Shown: positions 34,037-44,070, numbered from the stretch's first letter. The stretch: 64,000 bases of DNA from Catalinimonas sp038039535 (GCF_038039535.1 NZ_JBBPHP010000011.1:1-64000); one strand, 5' to 3'. Numbers and translations are program-made. The notes: generated by a model not told the origin, from the sequence alone.

Positions 34037-36265
34037 ATGGACAGAAAGTCCCTGACAGCTACTCCTTTCCCTGCCCTACTGATCTTTAGCGTTTTTGTAT
34101 TTGGCATTGCCGGTTATCATTTTCAGACAAGTCTGCATCCTCTGCTGATGATGCTGATTGGCGCAGTAATTGGCCTGCTGGCAAATCTCTCACTTTACTA
34201 CATTATTATATATTCAGGGAAAGCTTTGAGGCAGATTTCCATGAGTTTGATGGCGGCTGTTTTGAGCACAGTAGCAGCACTTATTCTAGTAAAAACCTAT
34301 GCTTTTCGTTGGCCCGATCAGGTTTTTTTTATCGCGTCGCTGCTGGGCATTGTATGCGCCATCATTGGCTACTATAGCATCAGAAAGCTGTCGGTAAACC
34401 AAAAAGCCATACCGGCCTGGGTAGGAATAGCGACTGTTGTGTTATGTGTGGGAGTTGGCATCTACTGGCTGTTGCAGGAAGGTTATGATCCCTATACGGA
34501 AACGCTGCCTCCGCCTTTTGAAAACGCAAAGGTAAGTACATTGTCTGAGCAGGGACTGGAAAACCCTGCTTCTCAAGGTGATTATGAAGTGCAGACATTT
34601 ACCTACGGTAGCGGCAATGATCAAAAAAGAGAAGAGTACGCTGAGGCGGTCAGGTTCAAAACCCCAGCGGTAGATGCCAGTTTGCTGCTTCCCGAATGGA
34701 AGGGTGACAAGAAAAAATGGAGGGAACGCTACTGGGGATTTGGCGTTACTGAATTTCCTTTAAATGGCCGCGTCTACCTGCCGGAAGGTGAAGGGCCTTT
34801 TCCCCTGGTGCTGATCGTACATGGCAACCATAGTATGATAGATTATTCGGACGGTGGATACGCTTATTTGGGAGAATTACTGGCCAGTCGGGGTTTCATT
34901 ACTGTTTCGGTAGATGAGAATTTCATCAATGCCCATTGGTCAGGTGATTTTAGAGGCAAGGAGATGCCTGCACGGGCATGGCTGTTACTGAAGCATCTGG
35001 AGCAGTGGAAAAAATGGAATAATAGCCCTGAGCATGAGCTTTCCGGAAAAGTGGATATGGATAATATCATGCTGGTAGGCCACTCTCGTGGAGGGGAGGC
35101 GGTATGTATTGCAGCAGTTTTCAACGAACTGCTGTACTTCCCGGATAATGCCGATGAGGAATTCAATTTTAATTACAACATAAAAGGCGTGGTGTCTATT
35201 GCTCCTACGGATTACCGTTACCACCGGCAAATAGACCTTGAGAATGTTAACTATTTATCCTTACAAGGCTCGTATGATTCAGATGAGATAAGCTTCTGGG
35301 GTATGCGTACTTATCGGCGCCTGGCTTTTGCTGACAGTAGTAATTATTTTAAAGCAGGCGTATATCTGCATCAGGCCAATCACGGGCAGTTTAATGCCAG
35401 CTGGGGTAGAGCGGATTTTGGCGCTCCTGCAAAATGGTTGTTAAATACTGAGCCTATGCTTAGCGGAGAAGAGCAACGAGAGGCGGCAAAGGTCTTTATC
35501 AGTGCTTTTACCGAAGCAGCCTTGCATGATGATAAAAGCTACCTGCCCCTCTTCAAAAATGCAGTTCTAGCAAGAGACTGGCTTCCTCAGGAATATTATC
35601 TTACACATTTCTATGACCAGCATACCCAAACGCTGGTAGATTTTGAAGATGACATGGATATTACAACAGCTTCGGAATTTGCCGAGCTTAAGGCAGAAAA
35701 TACAGTCATCTGGAGAGAAGAAAACCTGAGTACCCGTGATGGGGAAAGCCAGCAAAATAATGCTGTTGTTTTGGGTTGGGACTATGGAAAAGAGATGCAG
35801 CCTGATGCTCTGGCTAGCTATGAGATTGTGCTGAAAGATAGCCTGGGTGTGCAGATAGATAGCAGTGGAAGTATGCTAGTTACCCTGGCTGCAGGAGATT
35901 ATCGGGAGTTAAAACAACAGGATAAAGAGCAAAATTCTTCCGATGAAAGAGAAGAACCGACGCTTAACTTTAGCATTGTACTTTCCGACCGGGATGGCAA
36001 AACCGCAAGTATGCAGCTTAGCGATGAAAAAAAGATAGCCCCCATGCTGAAAACCAGGTTTATGAAAACCGCTTCGCTGAGCAAAGACATGATTGGAGAT
36101 GAATGGGAAGTGCAGCCCGAAACTTTCCATCTACCGCTTTCAAAATTCCAGCAAAACGATTCCTCCTTCGACCTCCAGCAACTGAGACAAATTGAGTTTG
36201 TATTTGACCAAAATAATTATGGTGTAATCATCCTGGACGACATTGGATTTGAAACCATTGAATAA
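34037..36265 (+). CDS. Multi-TM alpha/beta hydrolase with C-terminal beta domain
   Basis: A protein of 742 residues in three parts. Residues 10-147 contain about five membrane helices. Residues 205-520 form an alpha/beta hydrolase domain with LIVHGNHSM (oxyanion region, about 259-267), the nucleophile elbow VGHSRGGEA (Ser350) and a late His in HQANHGQFN. Residues about 550-742 look like a beta sandwich ending LRQIEFVFDQNNYGVIILDDIGFE, as in carbohydrate-binding or jelly-roll modules. The hydrolase part resembles chlorophyllase/PET-hydrolase-like secreted esterases. Attachment to several membrane helices is uncommon. The catalytic part should face the periplasm if the first helix runs inside to outside and the count is odd. 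The substrate is unknown. Confidence 0.78.
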   Translation: MDRKSLTATPFPALLIFSVFVFGIAGYHFQTSLHPLLMMLIGAVIGLLANLSLYYIIIYSGKALRQISMSLMAAVLSTVAALILVKTYAFRWPDQVFFIASLLGIVCAIIGYYSIRKLSVNQKAIPAWVGIATVVLCVGVGIYWLLQEGYDPYTETLPPPFENAKVSTLSEQGLENPASQGDYEVQTFTYGSGNDQKREEYAEAVRFKTPAVDASLLLPEWKGDKKKWRERYWGFGVTEFPLNGRVYLPEGEGPFPLVLIVHGNHSMIDYSDGGYAYLGELLASRGFITVSVDENFINAHWSGDFRGKEMPARAWLLLKHLEQWKKWNNSPEHELSGKVDMDNIMLVGHSRGGEAVCIAAVFNELLYFPDNADEEFNFNYNIKGVVSIAPTDYRYHRQIDLENVNYLSLQGSYDSDEISFWGMRTYRRLAFADSSNYFKAGVYLHQANHGQFNASWGRADFGAPAKWLLNTEPMLSGEEQREAAKVFISAFTEAALHDDKSYLPLFKNAVLARDWLPQEYYLTHFYDQHTQTLVDFEDDMDITTASEFAELKAENTVIWREENLSTRDGESQQNNAVVLGWDYGKEMQPDALASYEIVLKDSLGVQIDSSGSMLVTLAAGDYRELKQQDKEQNSSDEREEPTLNFSIVLSDRDGKTASMQLSDEKKIAPMLKTRFMKTASLSKDMIGDEWEVQPETFHLPLSKFQQNDSSFDLQQLRQIEFVFDQNNYGVIILDDIGFETIE

Positions 36266-36284
36266 AAGATAAACTCTGCTAAGG

Positions 36285-36998
36285 CTATTGTAGGCTATAA
36301 TCATCAAAGACTTCGGTGAAGAGTTGCGCCAATTCTTCCATACTGGAAGCCACAGTGAAAGCACCGACCTCCCTTACAGTTTTTTCATGTCCATCAGGAA
36401 TGTGGCTAGCGCCCAGAAAACCGATCACATGCATACCCGCACTATGCGCGGCAGTAACACCACTCTGGCTGTCTTCTACCACCAGACATTCTGAAGGTTT
36501 AACGCCTAACTCTTGCGCGGCAAACAAGTACACATCCGGTGCCGGTTTAGGACGTGCTACCATTTCCGCAGCAAACAGTTTTTTTCCAAAAAGCTCAGTG
36601 AGTCCGGCTACCTTCAGGGAAGAAATTACTCTCACCAGGCGGCTGTTGGAGACCACTGCTTTGGTAACAGGCAGGGGAGAAATGGTTTCTACAACTCCGG
36701 CTATTGCCTGCAAATCATGGTCTAAGCTATGCTCTATTTCCAATCGTACTTTTGAGAGAAAGTCGTCGGGCAGGCTGATGTTAAAATCTTTCTGGACACT
36801 GGCGAGTATGTCTTCTTCTTTTTTACCAGCATACAAGTGCGCGTATTCCTGGGGTGTCATGCTGATACCATAAGGTTTAAGCATGCGTAGTGAAGCTTGA
36901 GAGGCCAGTATTTCACTGTCTACCAGTACGCCATCACAATCAAATATGACACAGCTTATGTTTTGGGGAAGTTTCTTTAAGTCGGGGTTCTTCATCAT
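36285..36998 (-). CDS. HAD-superfamily phosphatase/phosphoglucomutase-like
   Basis: About 237 residues from the ATG at 36998 (the frame extends to a GTG at 37016). HAD motif I is CVIFDCDGVLVDSE (Asp nucleophile and general acid); motif II is VVSNS, motif III lies near ARPKPAPDVYLFAAQELG and motif IV is VVEDSQSGVTAAHSAGM. The helical cap of subfamily I between motifs I and II has the LYAGKKEEDIL segment typical of beta-phosphoglucomutase and 6-phosphogluconate or sugar-phosphate phosphatases. A cytoplasmic enzyme for a small phosphorylated sugar is likely. It converges with the multi-TM hydrolase gene, with about 20 nt between stops. Confidence 0.88.
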   Translation of the reverse strand: MMKNPDLKKLPQNISCVIFDCDGVLVDSEILASQASLRMLKPYGISMTPQEYAHLYAGKKEEDILASVQKDFNISLPDDFLSKVRLEIEHSLDHDLQAIAGVVETISPLPVTKAVVSNSRLVRVISSLKVAGLTELFGKKLFAAEMVARPKPAPDVYLFAAQELGVKPSECLVVEDSQSGVTAAHSAGMHVIGFLGASHIPDGHEKTVREVGAFTVASSMEELAQLFTEVFDDYSLQ

Positions 36999-37378
36999 TG
37001 ATTTAAAAATAAGCACCAGTGCTTTTATTTACCAAACCCTGCCAGGGTGGCCTAAAATGCTAAATATTAGATTTTTACAGCATAGAAATATAGAGTTACT
37101 TATGCTATGCTACTCAAATGAACAGCATTTGGCTTAGCTGAACTTGTAGGAGTGAATTTACGCTAAGAATCCGGAAAACAGAAATGATTGGACGTTATGA
37201 TATGTTATGCGTACAACTTAATAAGGTGAAAACTATTATTCTCAGGTGAGCATTCCTGGAAAACATGATAGTTTGCCGTCAGTAAATTGTTCACATATCA
37301 AAACCTCTGGCGGAAAGATACGATAGAGAGTCTGTATATGTGTTACAACATTTAGTACAAAAGATATAAATTATTGAG
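36999..37378. other. Divergent intergenic region with a dispersed repeat
   Basis: The gap between the HAD gene (minus) and the flavin oxidoreductase gene (plus). It contains the second copy of a 55-bp repeat (37052-37106). No gene is seen. Confidence 0.5.
37052..37106. repeat. Dispersed 55-bp intergenic repeat, copy 2
   Basis: Aligns without gaps to 23422-23476, with about 40 of 55 positions identical. Confidence 0.55.
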
Positions 37379-38386
37379 ATGTCAACGAATCATAAAAATA
37401 TACCTTATTCCATATTGGAGCTGGCTTCAGTTGGGGCAGGTTTCAGTCCGGCTGAAGTATTCAAAAATAGCCTGGACCTGGCACAAAAAGCCGAAGCCAT
37501 GGGCTATACCCGCTTCTGGCTCGCCGAACACCACAATATGATCAGCATTGCCAGTTCCGCCACTGCGGTGTTGATCGGGCATATTGCCGGAGGGACAGAG
37601 AAAATCAGAGTAGGCTCGGGTGGCATTATGCTACCCAATCATTCACCTCTGATAGTATCTGAGCAGTTTGGTACTTTAGGCTCATTGTATCCCGGTCGTA
37701 TTGACCTGGGATTAGGAAGAGCGCCAGGAACCGATCAGGTGACCGCCCAGGCTATCCGCTCTGACAGGATGCGGGCGGTGTACCAGTTTCCTGAAGAAGT
37801 GGATGAGATTCAGCAGTATTTCTCAGAAGATAATGCTGATCATCAGGTAAGGGCTACGGTAGCAGAAGGAGTTGAAGTGCCTATTTACATTCTGGGTTCT
37901 AGTACCGACAGTGCACATCTGGCTGCCAAAAAGGGACTTCCTTACGCTTTTGCCAGCCATTTTGCGCCTACCCATTTGTTTGAAGCTCTGCACATTTACC
38001 ATAATGAGTTTCAGCCTTCCGAACATCTTAAGGAGCCTTATGCTATTGCCTGTATCAATGTGATCGCCGCAGAAACCGATCAGGAAGCGGAAAAGATGTC
38101 TACCTCACTGGTCAGAATGATGCTTGGGGTGCTGACCAACAATCTGGATTATATGCAGCCTCCCACTGAGATGAATGCTGAGATCAGAGAGCTAATGCAG
38201 CATCCAGCATTTCAGCGCATGCTCAAATACGCTTTTATCGGTAGCAGGGAAACGGTGAGACAAAAAACAGAAGCTTTTTTACAGGAGACAGGCGTCAATG
38301 AACTGATGGTGGCTTCTCATATCTACCATCATGAAGACAGGCTCAACTCTTACCGCATTTTTTCGGAAATCATGAAAGAAGCATGA
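37379..38386 (+). CDS. LLM-class flavin-dependent oxidoreductase (luciferase-like monooxygenase)
   Basis: A protein of 335 residues with the bacterial-luciferase-like TIM-barrel signature of the YhbW type: YSILELASVGAGFSPAEVFKNSLDLAQKAEAMGYTRFWLAEHHN near the N-terminus, then VGSGGIMLPNHSPLIVSEQFGTL and PGRIDLGLGRAPGTDQ. These group members bind FMN and oxidise small molecules with O2 or reduce substrates with F420/FMNH2; the reaction is rarely known. Cytoplasmic, single-gene unit, normal length. No flavin reductase gene is next to it. Confidence 0.9.
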   Translation: MSTNHKNIPYSILELASVGAGFSPAEVFKNSLDLAQKAEAMGYTRFWLAEHHNMISIASSATAVLIGHIAGGTEKIRVGSGGIMLPNHSPLIVSEQFGTLGSLYPGRIDLGLGRAPGTDQVTAQAIRSDRMRAVYQFPEEVDEIQQYFSEDNADHQVRATVAEGVEVPIYILGSSTDSAHLAAKKGLPYAFASHFAPTHLFEALHIYHNEFQPSEHLKEPYAIACINVIAAETDQEAEKMSTSLVRMMLGVLTNNLDYMQPPTEMNAEIRELMQHPAFQRMLKYAFIGSRETVRQKTEAFLQETGVNELMVASHIYHHEDRLNSYRIFSEIMKEA

Positions 38387-38410
38387 TTTTCTTGGAAAAA
38401 TAATGTGAAT

Positions 38411-38445
38411 AAAAAAAACGGGCGCTTAAACTTAAGCGCCCGTTT
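38411..38445 (-). terminator. Intrinsic terminator of the VPS10/BNR gene
   Basis: A perfect stem (AAACGGGCGCTTAA with its complement) and, on the minus strand, a run of eight T residues. It may also slow transcription from the flavin oxidoreductase gene on the plus strand. Confidence 0.88.
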
Positions 38446-38485
38446 GAATAAACATTTCATTTCGGATGGATGAGGTTTTACCTCA

Positions 38486-41400
38486 CTAGTCATCGCTACT
38501 CCGCGGTAAGCCTTCCAGCTCAAAACTATTGAGTTCATCCTGAAGGTCGTTCCATTGGGCTTTTAGCTCTTCATACCGTTGATAGGCATCACTGCCGGGT
38601 CGCTGGTCGGCCTGCTCCAGCATGGAGCGGAGGTAGCTTAGCTGATCAATCAGCATCGGACGCATGTAAATACCTTCTGAAGTAACCAACTGATCCTGAA
38701 TCTGGGCCAACTTCTGATCTTCCTTCTTGTATTTATTGCTTGCACCATTTTCTTCCATCAGTTTTGCCAGTTCTTCTCTTCTTTCTTTGATCTTGGCGGC
38801 GGTTAGCTTGGTGCTGTCTTCCAGCCCGATGATGTTCATCACCAGTTGAATTTGCGCATTAATATCTTCTTCGCTCACATTCTGATACTTCAGGCGAGGG
38901 TCGGCCAGCACTTCAAAGCTTTGCGTATAGGTTTTTCCATCCACTGTCAGACGAGCGGTATAGGTGCCGGGGCTTACCATAGGTCCTCTCTGATAGCTTC
39001 GCTTAGGATTCTGATCCCAGGGGCCGGGATACTGCATATTCCAGCGGAAGCGATGTGAGCCTGCCGAGCTTTTCAGTGCGTCTGAAGTTTCTCCTTTGTA
39101 GAAACCGGTAGCCATATCTACCATTTCTTCCTGAGTGGTATCCTGCGTATCACTGCTACTAAATGAGCGTATCAACTGCTGCTTGGCATTCAGAATATCC
39201 AGTTTCACTTCTCCCTCAGAGCTATTCTTCAAAAAGTAATCAATGATAACCGAAGGCTCAGGATAGTAAGGAATTTCATCTTTGTCCGTATCTCTGTAGC
39301 GATAGCGGTAGGCATCTTCCGGTTGATAAAGGTAAGCGCTGGCTGCTTCTTTGGCATTCGCTAGTTGATGTAAAGGCGTAATATTATCCAGTATCCAGAA
39401 AGAACGGCCCATGGTGGAAAGGAGCAGGTCGTTACGGAAAACTTTGATGTCAGTGACCGGCGTAATCGGCAGGTTTTGTTGAAATGGCTGCCAGCTCTCT
39501 CCATCGTTCAGAGATACAAACAGTCCATATTCAGTACCTGCATACAGTAAACCTTCTTTCACAGGGTCTTCACGTACTACTCGTGTGGGATAATCTGCCG
39601 GAATACCGTTGGTACCATCGGTAAGCAAGGTCCAGCTTGCACCATAATCTTCTGTTTTATAGATGTAAGGTTTCCAGTCACCCAATTGGTAGAGCAGTAC
39701 CGAAAAGTAAGCTTTACCCGGCTGATGCGGAGAGGGTTCAACGCTATCTACCCGGCCACCATCCGGTAAGTCATTAGGCGTTACATTTTCCCAAGTTTTA
39801 CCGCCGTCTTTGGTCACATGAACAGGACCATCATTAGCGCCTACCCAGATTACGCCCTCTTCTAAAGGAGATTCCCGGATTGAATAAATCGTACTGTAGT
39901 ATTCCTCCCCGGTTACGTCACGGGTAATAGGAGAACCGGAAATTACTTGCGTGGCAGGATCGTTGGCTGTCAGGTCAGGAGAAATTCTCTCCCAGGTTTT
40001 ACCATCATCTGTGGTTTTATGCACGTACTGTGAGCCATGGTAGACGACATCAGGGTTATGAGGAGAAACATGAATGGGTGATACCCGTTGGAAACGGTAT
40101 TCCAGATTTTCAGGATTATGTCCATAGATATAAGCCGCACCAACATAATACTGCTGCTCTTGTCCGGTACGTTTGTCAAATACGCCGAAGCGTCCTTTAC
40201 AATTGGAATACACAATATTGGGGTTACCAGGTTTAGGCACCGCTGGCCCGGTTTCGCAGCCGCCTACAGCCAGCCAGAAACCCGGGCCTCCGGCAGGTGC
40301 ATCATAAGGAGGAAGACTGGGAACTGCAATGGTCGTATTATCCTGCTGACCGGCATATACCCAATAGGGATGCTGGTCATCTACTTCAATCTGGTAAAGC
40401 TCAGCAGTGGGCTGATTGCTCTGGGTAGACCAGGTCTTGCCACCGTTAGTAGTCACATTTACGCCTCCGTCATTGGCTTGAATAAACAGGGAAGTATCAT
40501 TAGGATTGATCCAGATGTCGTGGTTGTCTCCATGCGGAGTGCTCATGGTTTTCCAACTTTTTCCTCCATCAGTAGATTTAAAGAATTGGGTAGCCATGGC
40601 AAAGAGTACATCAGCATCCAGTGGGTTAGCCGCTATATTACAATAGTAAAAAGGGCGATCCAGCAGTCCATCGTGGTTGCTGATAAATTCAAAAGTTTCG
40701 CCTCGGTCATCGGAGCGGTAGAGCCCTCCACCTTTTCCCGGAGTGGATGCTCCGGGGGTATCCACGAGAGGAGCTTCTACCAGCGCGTAGAGGCGGTTGG
40801 GGTCTGCCGGAGATACGGCCAGGTCAATTTTACCGATCAGCCCCTGAGGAAGACCATTTTCCAGTCTGCTCCAGCTATCACCTCCATCTGTGGATTTATA
40901 GATACCACCAGATTCATTAGCGCCTCCGCTGATGATGGTCCAGGGCTTGCGCTCGGCACGCCAAAGTGCCGCATAAATAGTTTGGGGATTATCAGGAGCA
41001 AACTCCAGATCTACTGCTCCAACGGTATCTGAGTGGTAAAACACTTTTTCCCAGCTTTTGCCACCATCATAGGTACGGAAAACCCCTCTTTGCTCATTGG
41101 GCTGGAAAGGCTGACCGATGGCTGCTACAAACGCGGTATCGGGATGCTGAGGGTGGATTTCCACGGCCCCAATCAGGCCAGCATCTTCCAGGCCTAAGAA
41201 ATCCCAGCTTTTGCCAGCATCGGTGGATTTATACATGCCTTTACCGGAAATAATATTGGATCGTAAACCATCCGAACCGGTGCCTACATAAATAATGTCA
41301 GGGTTATTCTGATAAACGCTGATAGCACCGATAGAGGGCGAGGCAAAGTAACCATCGGAAAGATTTTCATAGGTGATACCATAATCCTCAGTTTTCCAGA

Positions 41401-41617
41401 CGCCTCCTCCGGTGCTGCCCATGTAGAACGTGCCAGGCTTGGAAGCAACTCCAGCCACTGCGGTTACCCTCCCTCCTCGGGTAGGGCCTACATTTCTGAA
41501 TTTCATGGCCGAAAAATAGGCCGAATTACTGTTTGCCTGCTCGCTTTGTGTATAGGCTGGATTAATTCCAAAAAACAGGCTCAGGCACAATAGGCTAGAT
41601 AGTAATGTTTTCATCAT
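38486..41617 (-). CDS. Exported VPS10/sortilin-type BNR propeller protein
   Basis: A protein of 1,043 residues with a signal peptide (MKTLLSSLLCLSLFFGINPAYTQ). A large beta-propeller follows, with many BNR/Asp-box motifs (S-T-D-G/A-G-K-S-W type: KSTDAGKSWDFLG, RTYDGGKSWEKV, KSTDGGDSWSRL, VTKDGGKTWENV, KTEDYGASWTLL), spread over residues 50-750. A beta-sandwich region (about 790-900) and a helical C-terminus end the protein. This size and layout match the VPS10-domain or sortilin-like glycosyl-hydrolase-annotated proteins found in many Bacteroidota. The role is probably binding or hydrolysis outside the cell; catalytic residues are not evident. Single-gene unit with its own terminator. Confidence 0.87.
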   Translation of the reverse strand: MMKTLLSSLLCLSLFFGINPAYTQSEQANSNSAYFSAMKFRNVGPTRGGRVTAVAGVASKPGTFYMGSTGGGVWKTEDYGITYENLSDGYFASPSIGAISVYQNNPDIIYVGTGSDGLRSNIISGKGMYKSTDAGKSWDFLGLEDAGLIGAVEIHPQHPDTAFVAAIGQPFQPNEQRGVFRTYDGGKSWEKVFYHSDTVGAVDLEFAPDNPQTIYAALWRAERKPWTIISGGANESGGIYKSTDGGDSWSRLENGLPQGLIGKIDLAVSPADPNRLYALVEAPLVDTPGASTPGKGGGLYRSDDRGETFEFISNHDGLLDRPFYYCNIAANPLDADVLFAMATQFFKSTDGGKSWKTMSTPHGDNHDIWINPNDTSLFIQANDGGVNVTTNGGKTWSTQSNQPTAELYQIEVDDQHPYWVYAGQQDNTTIAVPSLPPYDAPAGGPGFWLAVGGCETGPAVPKPGNPNIVYSNCKGRFGVFDKRTGQEQQYYVGAAYIYGHNPENLEYRFQRVSPIHVSPHNPDVVYHGSQYVHKTTDDGKTWERISPDLTANDPATQVISGSPITRDVTGEEYYSTIYSIRESPLEEGVIWVGANDGPVHVTKDGGKTWENVTPNDLPDGGRVDSVEPSPHQPGKAYFSVLLYQLGDWKPYIYKTEDYGASWTLLTDGTNGIPADYPTRVVREDPVKEGLLYAGTEYGLFVSLNDGESWQPFQQNLPITPVTDIKVFRNDLLLSTMGRSFWILDNITPLHQLANAKEAASAYLYQPEDAYRYRYRDTDKDEIPYYPEPSVIIDYFLKNSSEGEVKLDILNAKQQLIRSFSSSDTQDTTQEEMVDMATGFYKGETSDALKSSAGSHRFRWNMQYPGPWDQNPKRSYQRGPMVSPGTYTARLTVDGKTYTQSFEVLADPRLKYQNVSEEDINAQIQLVMNIIGLEDSTKLTAAKIKERREELAKLMEENGASNKYKKEDQKLAQIQDQLVTSEGIYMRPMLIDQLSYLRSMLEQADQRPGSDAYQRYEELKAQWNDLQDELNSFELEGLPRSSDD

Positions 41618-41870
41618 AAGCTAAATTATCATTCTATAAAAAAGAGTTGTTAGCCTCTTTTTTCAATCAGTTGTATAGTGAGTAGAAGCCGTAAATATAA
41701 TGAGGATTTACCAAGTCCGCTTTCTTTGAGGAAGAAAATAACGAAAATTGAGCGTGTATTTACATTTAATTTTTTGATAATTTATTTTTGTAAAATTTAG
41801 TTTTAAAATTGAAGATGTTATATATGTCTTTATTACAAAGCTGTTTGAGAGACACGCTAACCTATATATT

Positions 41871-43310
41871 ATGAAAAAGTCATTATTGTTATTTAGCCTG
41901 TTATGCATTTGCGTTTCTGCTTTTGCGCAAAAGCAAACTGACCCACAAATGATGCTTGAATATATTGATGAGCAGCAGGAAACCTACGGAGTAATTGCCC
42001 GCAAAATCTGGGAATATGCAGAAGTGGGATACCAGGAAGAGAAAAGCTCGGCCCTATTGATGGAGCATTTGCAGGAAGAAGGTTTTGAGATCAACAGTGG
42101 CGTAGCTGATATTCCTACCGCTTTTACTGCAAGTTATGGTAGCGGAGAACCGATTATTGCCATTCTGGGAGAATATGATGCGCTGCCGGGTTTGTCACAG
42201 GCTGCTGTACCGGAGCGAGAAGTGATGGTAGAAGGCGGAGCCGGACACGGTTGTGGGCATAACCTTTTTGGTTCGGGTTCTGCAGCGGCTGCTGTTGCCA
42301 TCAAAGAATGGCTTAAGGCTTCAGGAACGCAAGGTACGATTCGCTTCTACGGTACTCCCGCTGAAGAGGGAGGCGCCGGTAAAGTATATATGGTGAGAGC
42401 CGGACTTTTTGATGACGTGGATGCCGTCTTGCATTGGCATCCGGGCAGCAGCAATTCAGCGGTAGCAACTTCCTCGCTGGCCAACAAATCTGCCAAATTT
42501 CGTTTTCATGGCATTGCCGCCCATGCCGCGTCTTCTCCTGACAAAGCACGCTCAGCATTGGATGGAGTAGAAGCCATGAATGATATGGTTAATCTTTTAC
42601 GGGAGCATGTGCCTATGGAAACACGTATCCATTATGTGATTACCAGCGGTGGAGAAGCGCCTAATGTTGTACCTGCCTTTGCTGAAGTATATTACTATGT
42701 CCGTCACCCCGAAGTAAGGCGAGTTAAAGAAATTTTTGAACGGGTGGTGAAAGCTGCCGAAGGCGCAGCCCTGGGAACCGGTACCGAAATGGATTATGAG
42801 ATTATCCATGGAATTTATAATGTGCTGCCCAACGAAACACTCTCTACGCTGATGGATAAGAATCTGAGAGCAGTGGGAGGTGTGCAGTATTCGGAGGAAG
42901 AAAAAGCCTTTGCTGAGAAATTACAAACTTCGCTGGATGAGCCAGTGCCTTTGTCCAAAGCTGAAGAAGTAGAACCCTTTGAGGTGATAGAAAGAGGAAG
43001 GGGAGGCTCTACCGATGTTGGGGATATTAGCTGGGTAGTACCTACCGCCGGTTTGCGAACGGCCTGTTTTGTTCCCGGCACCCCCGGCCATAGCTGGCAG
43101 TCTACTGCGGCAGGTGGCACCAGCATAGGAACCAAAGGGCTTATCGTGGCTGCCAAAACTCTTGCCCTGACTGCTTACGATATTTACACTAATCCTGACA
43201 TTATTAACAAAGCTGATAATGAATTGACCAACCGACAGGGAGAGGATTTTGAATATGAATCATTGGTAGGCGACAGAGAACCTCCTCTGGACTATCGCGG
43301 TTCGGAATAA
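41871..43310 (+). CDS. Exported M20 family amidohydrolase (AbgB-like)
   Basis: A protein of 479 residues with a cleavable signal peptide (KSLLLFSLLCICVSAFAQ). The M20 fold is shown by ILGEYDALPGLSQ, GAGHGCGHNLFGSGSAAAA (metal-binding His), GTPAEEGGAGK (Glu) and AVLHWHPG, followed by a dimerisation insert (about 215-330, FHGIAAHAASSPDKARSALDG). The pattern is closest to p-aminobenzoyl-glutamate hydrolase subunit B and related amidohydrolases. Those are usually cytoplasmic; the signal peptide here suggests hydrolysis of amides or N-acyl amino acids in the periplasm. The C-terminal segment WVVPTAGLRTACFVPGTPGHSWQST supplies the last conserved His. Confidence 0.9.
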   Translation: MKKSLLLFSLLCICVSAFAQKQTDPQMMLEYIDEQQETYGVIARKIWEYAEVGYQEEKSSALLMEHLQEEGFEINSGVADIPTAFTASYGSGEPIIAILGEYDALPGLSQAAVPEREVMVEGGAGHGCGHNLFGSGSAAAAVAIKEWLKASGTQGTIRFYGTPAEEGGAGKVYMVRAGLFDDVDAVLHWHPGSSNSAVATSSLANKSAKFRFHGIAAHAASSPDKARSALDGVEAMNDMVNLLREHVPMETRIHYVITSGGEAPNVVPAFAEVYYYVRHPEVRRVKEIFERVVKAAEGAALGTGTEMDYEIIHGIYNVLPNETLSTLMDKNLRAVGGVQYSEEEKAFAEKLQTSLDEPVPLSKAEEVEPFEVIERGRGGSTDVGDISWVVPTAGLRTACFVPGTPGHSWQSTAAGGTSIGTKGLIVAAKTLALTAYDIYTNPDIINKADNELTNRQGEDFEYESLVGDREPPLDYRGSE

Positions 43311-43476
43311 CGAATAAGCGCAAGCGTTCAAAGCCTTATCATACGCGCATTGGAGTAAAGTAAGCATGGTAAAAAAAATGTTTTTGATTGATATTGTTTT
43401 GTGATTTTTTGAATATTATGAAATAATGTTCAAAATTAGATAGCCAAAACGAATACTGCCTACTTACTTTATTCCA

Positions 43477-44070
43477 ATGCCTGATAAGGAAAATTTTGAT
43501 GAGAACCTTCTTATACAGCTTCTGCGGCAAGGAGATGAAGATGCATTTGAAATGCTTTATAATAGGTATTGGGAGAAAATGTTAACCCATGCTTATCATC
43601 GTACTGGTTCCCTGGAGACCGCCAAAGAACTTACTCAGGAGGTTTTTGCCAATCTCTGGAGAAGAAGAACGCAGCTCAATATCAAATCCAGCTTTGCGGC
43701 TTATATCTTTACAGCCTTAAAGTATACGCTGCTTGACCATATCCGTGCACAGGCAGTCAAAGACAAATATGTAGAGGCAATCAAGAAAACAGCATCGGAA
43801 ACCGACAATTCTACGCTTGACTTCATTGCTTTTGAAGAACTGAGTAAGACGCTAGAAGAAGCAATCAATCAATTGCCGGAAAGGTGCAGGTTAGTCTTCA
43901 GGCTCAGCCGGATGGAGCATTATTCCAATCAGGAGATCGCCAAAAAACTACAGATATCTACCAAAACCGTAGAGAACCAGATCACTAAGGCAATAAAAAT
44001 ATTGCGTGCCAATATACAGGAGTTTACCATTTCCGCTGTGTTTCTGTTCATATTTGACCTCTTGGGTTGA
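43477..44070 (+). CDS. ECF sigma factor, FecI-like (Bacteroidota sigma-70 expansion family)
   Basis: A protein of 197 residues. Region 2 lies at about 20-90, with FEMLYNRYWEKMLTHAYHRTGSLETAKELTQEVFANLWRRR. Region 4 lies at about 120-175, with INQLPERCRLVFRLSRMEHYSNQEIAKKLQISTKTVENQITKA. This is the usual partner of FecR and STN-SusC in Bacteroidota uptake loci. It starts the locus that runs to the end of the window and is followed 107 nt later by fecR. It is sequence-distinct from the ECF factor at 9878. Confidence 0.93.
   Translation: MPDKENFDENLLIQLLRQGDEDAFEMLYNRYWEKMLTHAYHRTGSLETAKELTQEVFANLWRRRTQLNIKSSFAAYIFTALKYTLLDHIRAQAVKDKYVEAIKKTASETDNSTLDFIAFEELSKTLEEAINQLPERCRLVFRLSRMEHYSNQEIAKKLQISTKTVENQITKAIKILRANIQEFTISAVFLFIFDLLG

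Noticed and set aside
40088..41032. Long plus-strand frame of 314 codons
   Set aside because: It is antisense to the BNR propeller gene, whose repeats and signal peptide are unmistakable.
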